Origin: Diaporthe sp. PMI_573
Taxonomy: Eukaryota; Ascomycota; Sordariomycetes; Diaporthales; Diaporthaceae
DNA: 64,000 bases
Assembly (NCBI GenBank): GCA_021399435.1
Contig: JAJTUP010000003.1
Span: forward strand, 2,170,001 to 2,234,000
Direction of reading: 5' to 3'
How positions within the stretch are numbered: position 1 is the stretch's first letter; every line of letters starts with the position of its first letter. Shown piece by piece: positions 58,884 to 64,000 of the stretch. The notes below the pieces were generated by a model. That model was not told the DNA's origin. It did no database searches and saw only the letters and a list, made by a program, of their open reading frames with translations. A program made the position numbers and the translations under genes.

Positions 58884-59489
58884 GTTGTCGATGGATGGCA
58901 ATGATGTCAGAGACGGCGGTTGTTTTGGGTATGTGCTCACAATTGATTTCCAATAATCCAGTGGCTGACGATGCTGATGGTGGAACGGATGGTAAAGCTG
59001 CCTATACGATGTGGTGTTGTGAAAGCCCAAGTACAGCAATCTGTTGCTGGGTCACTCCAAATCATCTGGGCTGGGTGTATCTCAGAGCCCGGGAAGGAAC
59101 GACCAGGAAGTGCCAATGCCCTCTAAGAGCGAACCGCGGATATTCAGTTCCGGAGACGTGACGTTCAGCTCGTTCCTGCCGAGTTGTGAGCCACGGCGTC
59201 GAGGGACCCAACGAGACTTCCATTCTACACAAATCGCATGAAGCAGACTGCAAGATTATCGACTTCGGTTCTCACCAAAAGTCTACTGTTCATCCAGAAA
59301 TATGACAAAGACATCAGAGTCCGTCAATTCCAATAAGACACGTGGGTTCAAGATGTTGAAAGATGTTGAATCTTGTCATTCAAATGAGTGTGGGGAAAGG
59401 ACACGAAGACCCCGTGAGACGACATCGTCAAATCCACCATCCTGCCGTAACAACCGAACCATTCCGGGCTGGCATATCAGCTCGACCGC
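58884..59489. other. Intergenic region, orphan gene promoter and SMP gene 3' region
   Basis: About 600 bases. The orphan gene frame is open without an ATG up to about 59039. A near-direct repeat of AGATGTTGAA occurs near 59351-59370. I see no gene. Confidence 0.5.
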
Positions 59490-59747
59490 CTACTTCTTCC
59501 CGCCAGCACCTCCGCTGTCGTTGCTTCCCTGCGTTCCGGTGCCCTGCCCAGCAGCTGCGTTGGTGTTCTTCGCAGCCCCAGACTGGGCTCGTGCCGCAAA
59601 CCCACCCGAACTCATATCGCCGCCGCCTTTGGCCTAGCGATTGATAATGGGTCAGCTCTCTATCGTATTAGCTGCCTGGCCCATGCTTACCTGACTAGAT
59701 TGGACGCGAGAGGCGTCACTCTGGGACATGGGATGTTTGTCCGGCAT
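59490..59747 (-). CDS. Small SMP-domain (seed maturation/LEA-like) protein
   Basis: Two exons on the minus strand: 59747-59691 and 59633-59490, giving only 66 residues, too short to stand out in a frame search. The splice joins VQSSQ to AKGGGDMSSGGFAARAQSGA. The motif SDASRVQSSQ followed by AKGGGDMSSGGFAARAQS matches the short SMP-type proteins of filamentous fungi. The tail is Gly, Ala, Asn and Gln rich. Plant members accumulate in drying seeds. A role in stress or dormancy is inferred and not shown. A TATA box lies about 120 bases upstream. Confidence 0.82.
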
Positions 59748-59865
59748 TTTGAATGTTCGAGGGTTTCGAGGGCTCGGCTTGTTGAGTTTGGATTCGGTGT
59801 AAAGGTGAGTAGGCTTGGGAGAGAAGGACAAAGGAGCAAAAATGACCTTGGGATGGTCTGCCGAC

Positions 59866-59872
59866 TTATATA
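59866..59872 (-). promoter_or_regulatory. TATA box of the SMP-domain gene
   Basis: TATATAA on the minus strand, about 120 bases before the ATG at 59747. A strong TATA box suits an inducible stress gene. Confidence 0.55.
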
Positions 59873-60130
59873 GTCAGAGCATGATAGCAGGCGCTGGTCG
59901 AGAAGCTTGCCCGTAATGTGTGAGGCCCACCAACCGATCAGCAGAGTACCAATCTTCATTTAGCTCTGTGGGTTGTTGCTTCTGCAACATGTTGCGAGGC
60001 TGGGCCGTATCTGCAAGGACACATGTTACGTCCAATTATGTCCTGGAATCGAGGCGGTCGACGCCATGCTTGTCTGCTATGTCGTCTTCCACCTATAGAG
60101 AGCGTGCCGTTGCGATTTGAATGTGGCAAT

Positions 60131-60177
60131 GAATTCTGCAGGAGGCCTTCCTCCTGCGGGAGGCCTTCCATTCTGCA
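60131..60177. repeat. Composite direct and inverted repeat
   Basis: ATTCTGCA occurs at both edges, GGAGGCCTTCC occurs twice inside, and GCAGGAG with CTCCTGC forms a small hairpin with a six-base loop. The arrangement is almost mirror-like. Function unknown. Confidence 0.6.
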
Positions 60178-60493
60178 TGGATATCTTCGTCTACGCGTGG
60201 CTTGACTGGACGGTCCTCGTTCAGCAGACTCCAGGTTCCAATCCAAGCCAGATGTACTTCGTGATAAGCGGCTTACAATGCCAGAGGAACACGAGCTTTG
60301 CTTGAGTGTCCGCTACGCAGCCACAGTATCTGTGTGGTAAATCAGTGCTCACTGTCCAACGTTCTTTAGGATAACCTCCTGTGGAGTAAGCTCCCATACT
60401 AGGAAGTATCCTCGCTCGGTAGGCCGTCGGCTGAAAAGGGTATCATGGTTGAATTGGAATCTGAGCGGAAATGTACAAGCACTTTGACACCTC

Positions 60494-61586
60494 CTACTCG
60501 TCTTTCCCGAAAGCGTCATTGAGATAACCAACAAAGCTCTCCCTCATCCTGCTGGCGGCCATGTTCCCGACCGCTTCGAGGCCAATGCCACCCCTGTTCA
60601 TGTTCACATAGGCCCGTCGGTATCTCTGTAACTGGGGGAGCCCGACCTTCTTGCCCGGCAGTTCCACGACCAGCATCTCACCCCCGGCATCTCCTCTCTT
60701 CGATATGCTGACCTCACCGCCGCCCTCGTCTGGCTGCTGTTCCAGGATCTTCTTCACGATGTCCTGGGTCTCCCTGTCCAGCACGTACAGGTAGTCACCG
60801 CCCGCGTCCCGGCTCCTCTGCACCGTCGACTGGTTGGGCCTGATCACCTTCCTGGCCTCGCCGGCGATGGCCTCCCACATGTCGCCGAAGACCTTCCTCG
60901 TCTGGGCCACGTCGTCCTCCCATATCAGGGTGAAGAGCGGGCTGTCCCACCGGGTCATGGGGTTGGGCTCCTCGTACCGGAACACGAGATTCTCCCAGTT
61001 TGCCGGCTCGTACGCACCCTCGGGCGCCTCGTCATCGCCTGCCACGCCCCTGCCGGCCGTGAGTGCCTCTTCCCGCCGGAGGAGCCGCTCCTCGTTGACG
61101 GCCCTGGCCCTGTCCGGAGGGCACCCGACCTGGAGGAGCACGCTGGGGGTGCTGAGGTTCTTGGCCTCGCAGTAGAGCTGGTATCTCCAGCCCTTGATGT
61201 AGTTCAGGCCGTCGAGGATGACGATGTCGCGGGTGGACAGCACGCGCTTGACGGCGCTCTGGAGCGAGGCACGGGCATCCTTCTCCGAGGCATTGGCGGA
61301 GCGGGTGTGTGCGGGGAGGTCCTCGGGGGAGAGGTCGTAGACGGTGCGGCTGATGGACTGGGTCTGGTCGGACACGAGGTGTAGCCGGTACCTGGTGCCT
61401 TGCTGTTGTGCCTGTATCCTCTCGGCCAGGTAGTCGTGGAGCTGCTTTGCCCTCGTGGACTTGCCCGCGGTGGGCAGCCCGGTCACGATGATGAGCTGTG
61501 CCCAAGGCCCGTCTTGGTGAGCCAGGGTTCAGACAGTGGAAATCCACCAAGGACCGGGGAGAAAAGGGGACGGTACTCACCGGCAT
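60494..61586 (-). CDS. KTI12: KTI12, Elongator-associated P-loop ATPase
   Basis: Two exons on the minus strand: 61586-61581 (only ATG CCG) and 61495-60494, giving 335 residues. Splicing restores the start MPLIIVTGLPTAGKST, with the P-loop GLPTAGKS at about residues 8-15. Other family marks are VILDGLNYIKGWRYQLYCEAK, LQVGCPPDRARAVN, WENLVFRYEEPNPMTRWDSPLF and, at the end, YRRAYVNMN. KTI12 resembles tRNA kinase PSTK and supports the Elongator complex, which modifies wobble uridines of tRNAs; it binds tRNA and ATP. A six-base first exon is small but the reading frame and motif leave little doubt. Length is near that of yeast KTI12 (313). Confidence 0.93.
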
Positions 61587-63655
61587 TGTGAGTTTGAATG
61601 ACCCCAAGTTGGTTCGACGACCGCCTTGGAAGGGCCGGAGGTACGTACAATCAGGAGCTTTGCAGTCAAAATCTTGGTGGGGCTCAGTGACAGCAGATGG
61701 CGGGGCTGGCGGCAAGGACCAGGGTGCTAAGATTTCCACATCTCAACCGCCTGGGCACAGGTACAGACGGACTCGGTACCTGGCATTTGGATGTGATCTA
61801 CCTACCTAGGTACGAAGGTATCCACCGTGGGATTATTGCTACGCAAGCAGAGACTGTCCTGGGATGTGCGAATGCATCAACACAATCACAGTGTGTCCCC
61901 AGCCGACGATCGCATTCGCATCTTGATAAATATATAAGGTTCGAGACGGGGTACGTATGCATCTTAGCAACAAAGAACATTATGCTGTGGGTTCTTCTCG
62001 ATATGGGCAATTAGCCGAAAGCGATCTGCCGTGTGTCGAATGTGCATCTTGAGGCTCCGGTGCAACGTTGTGGGGGGTGGGGGCTTCCAACGGGATGGCG
62101 GACGACACTTGATACAAACCGCTGCCATGGCGTGAATGCAAGACAGATGGGTACCTCGGCCGGCCGTCTGTTAAAGGCAACCAAACGCGTCCTTCCCCAG
62201 TCGCACGCGGGCATCAAGCAGGAGTGACCTCACCCCCCTCCCCCCACTTCAGGTACCCCATCTTCACCCCCCGGTCCAAGGTGAGAACGGAACAACCGGA
62301 GCCAGGTCGCGTTTAAATTGCAAACACATCAGACGACACAGGAGGAAAACATCGGATGAGAACTCAAGAGCCCTAGAGGCTTTGTCCTGTTGGCACTTGA
62401 GCCGCACTACTGTACAGGCTACCTGACTTGCGCAATGCCGCCGTGCCTGGCTTCTGACGTGACTGGATCCTGTCATCTTAGAAGCATAATATCAAGTGTC
62501 TATTCGCCAGGCCAGAGCAGGCCACGGCGGGATGGGACCGCCGGAGAGCCAAGCCGAGCAACCCACGGTAGTTGCCGCAGCCATTGATTCACATGGCGCA
62601 GATCCGGAAGGGCCGTGAAACGAAAAGACCTCGCGCTTTCCTGCCAGCGATGCCAGCTCTGCACCGCACCAGAAAGTCGTCGGGTGCAGGAGGCCATCTG
62701 AAGCCATGCGATGTCAGCCCATGTGATGGGAATCTGGCCGGCCTCTGCATGCCATGGCCTTGGAAAAGCCGATGCCCTCCAAATCGCGCTTGATTCTCGG
62801 ACCGTTGCGCCGGACCGTCTTATATTTCGGATGAGACGAGATATCTGTCTGGCAGCCTACGAATGCACCCAGCCTAGTTTCATCGGAACTGTCAACGGGG
62901 TCGGTGGAGACACGCACTACATACGGGGCCGTCCTCAAAGCTCAGGCTGTCCCGGACATGTTGACATCGGCCCTGAGCACTTTGACAGATAAACATGGGT
63001 TGACCTCGGTTGATGTTGCCGGGCATGGGCCCGGGAATGGGATGGGGCTGTGCTCCATATTATCCTGCCCGAGACTCCTGGGGAATCGGGTTTCACAGGG
63101 TTGATAATCTTTAACTTCAGCCTCGGACCCACTGTCTGTCCATGATCATATAGTTCGCGAATCTTAAGAGCCAACATGCCTCTTCCCAAAAGAGGCTTCC
63201 AATCATGCATCGCCCGACTACAACGCGTAGCGCGATCCTCATGAGAGCCGGCTGAGCCCGTGAGATGAGGTCAGTCAGACTAGCAGACAATGCGCATTCG
63301 CGTCCACCCTCTGGATGCCGCCTTTCGCTGTTGCTACTGTTGCTCTGACAGTGCTTGTCGAATGCATGAGACGAACATTGAAACGTGCTGTGGTCACAAC
63401 TCCTTTCTAATGCATGACCCTGGGAGACGCCCTGCAATGCCAATCGGCGTCATTCAAGGTTAAGCCAGCCTCTTGGCAGCCCAGGGCAGGCAGCTGTCTG
63501 ATGCTCATCTGCCAAGGCCCTGATGAAGCTCCAACTCACCCCTGGCCATGCTTCTGGAAGCTTCATGGACGCGGGTGACCGCCACCAACCGCTAGCTCAC
63601 CAAGCCCCTGACGCCGAAAGTGATCTTTCCCCCGTGCCTTCCGCAGTGCTGTATG

Positions 63656-63703
63656 GCAGGATGGGACAAGGGCAGGATGGGGCAAGGGCAGGATGGGCCA
63701 CAC
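63656..63703. repeat. 16-bp tandem repeat, 3 copies
   Basis: Three head-to-tail units of about GGCAGGATGGGGCAAG with few mismatches. Confidence 0.85.
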
Positions 63704-63746
63704 CCGGAAGATGTGCGGCGTACTACAGGAGTACATAGGTAGGCTG

Positions 63747-63809
63747 TTGTCCTCCGCCTGGGCTATGCTGGTCCGCTACCGTTTTATTAGCGGACCGGTG
63801 GAGGACCAA
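63747..63809. repeat. Imperfect inverted repeat, possible transposon footprint
   Basis: Inner arms GGTCCGCTA (63770-63778) and TAGCGGACC (63788-63796) are perfectly complementary around a nine-base loop. Outer arms TTGTCCTCCGCC and GGTGGAGGACCAA extend the pairing with one or two mismatches and an 11-base bulge. There is no open frame inside. The GGTCCGCTA form resembles terminal repeats of some fungal DNA transposons, from memory and unverified. Confidence 0.6.
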
Positions 63810-64000
63810 CGGGATTTGACCAGGGCCAGGGCCAGGGGCAGACTGCTAGAGTGCATAACGTCCCCAGAAGTGTGCTCGTCTGGTTGATCCGATGCCAATA
63901 GCGGGCAGATCTGTCCCAGATCTCTCTATGATGTATCGCTCCAAAAGTGGCACCCCGTCGTGATGTCGCGGAGAGGTGAGCCGGACTTGCTTCCTTAGGG

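Larger units (their letters stand above)
59748..60493. other. SMP gene promoter and KTI12 3' region
   Basis: Holds a TATA box at 59866-59872 and a composite repeat at 60131-60177. Otherwise non-coding. Confidence 0.5.
61587..64000. other. Non-coding right end of the window
   Basis: 2.4 kb with no convincing gene. It starts with the KTI12 promoter. Open frames are short and carry no recognisable motif. A 16-bp tandem repeat (63656-63703) and an inverted repeat (63747-63809) lie near the end. The next gene must lie outside the window. Confidence 0.5.

Noticed and set aside
1..64000. tRNA and 5S rRNA genes
   Set aside because: I scanned by eye for B-box-like GGTTCGANTCC and for the 5S internal motif and saw none that pair with an A box; a covariance search could still find one.

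Overview
This window is nuclear DNA of a filamentous ascomycete (Pezizomycotina). The genes have short introns of about 50-100 bases with GTRNGY-like donors. They carry PA-domain M28 aminopeptidase, LaeA-like methyltransferase, SMP-domain and secreted intradiol dioxygenase families, and a LAMMER kinase with a long disordered N-terminus. All of this fits the class Sordariomycetes, but the genus cannot be read from the sequence. No tRNA, rRNA, CRISPR array or intact transposon was recognised.

Layout. Bases 1-2246 are a repeat-rich upstream region, followed by a LAMMER-type kinase (2247-4737, +), an orphan 750-residue protein (5710-7962, +), tRNase Z (8409-11231, -), a secreted Lap2-like aminopeptidase (11885-13701, -), a LaeA-like methyltransferase (15441-16962, -) and a secreted intradiol dioxygenase-like protein (17772-19088, -). 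Next come a MAK11/PAK1IP1 WD40 ribosome-assembly factor (20123-21652, +), an INSIG-family ER membrane protein (21996-23291, -) and a second secreted dioxygenase (24771-25968, -). About 5.5 kb with no convincing gene follows. A RING-RING-LON protein of the CrgA type (31445-33053, +) is next, then the divergent pair THO subunit Hpr1/THOC1 (33719-35757, -) and Aquarius/Cwf11 (36259-40750, +). After another long non-coding stretch lie eIF4G (43631-48606, +), the convergent DNA polymerase alpha catalytic subunit (49867-54519, -), a divergent PPR protein (54970-56944, +), an orphan protein (57264-58883, -), a 66-residue SMP-domain protein (59490-59747, -) and KTI12 (60494-61586, -). The last 2.4 kb hold only repeats and an inverted repeat.

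Most of the window is housekeeping information processing: mRNA export, splicing, translation initiation and wobble-tRNA modification, tRNA 3' processing, ribosome assembly and replication initiation. An accessory-looking block at 11.9-26 kb holds three secreted proteins and a putative regulatory methyltransferase, interleaved with MAK11 and INSIG. For every multi-exon model except the alternative eIF4G forms, I placed exon boundaries by hand. Each model gives a total coding length divisible by three and a continuous frame across every junction.

The strongest unusual observations are: a hidden last exon that gives the RING-LON protein a CaaX tail (CCVM); two frame-preserving, stop-free introns in eIF4G that could be retained as exitrons; three ACGCG motifs and a perfect 20-bp palindrome in the POL1/PPR divergent promoter; and two conserved-looking orphan genes. 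I found no clearly new multi-gene system.
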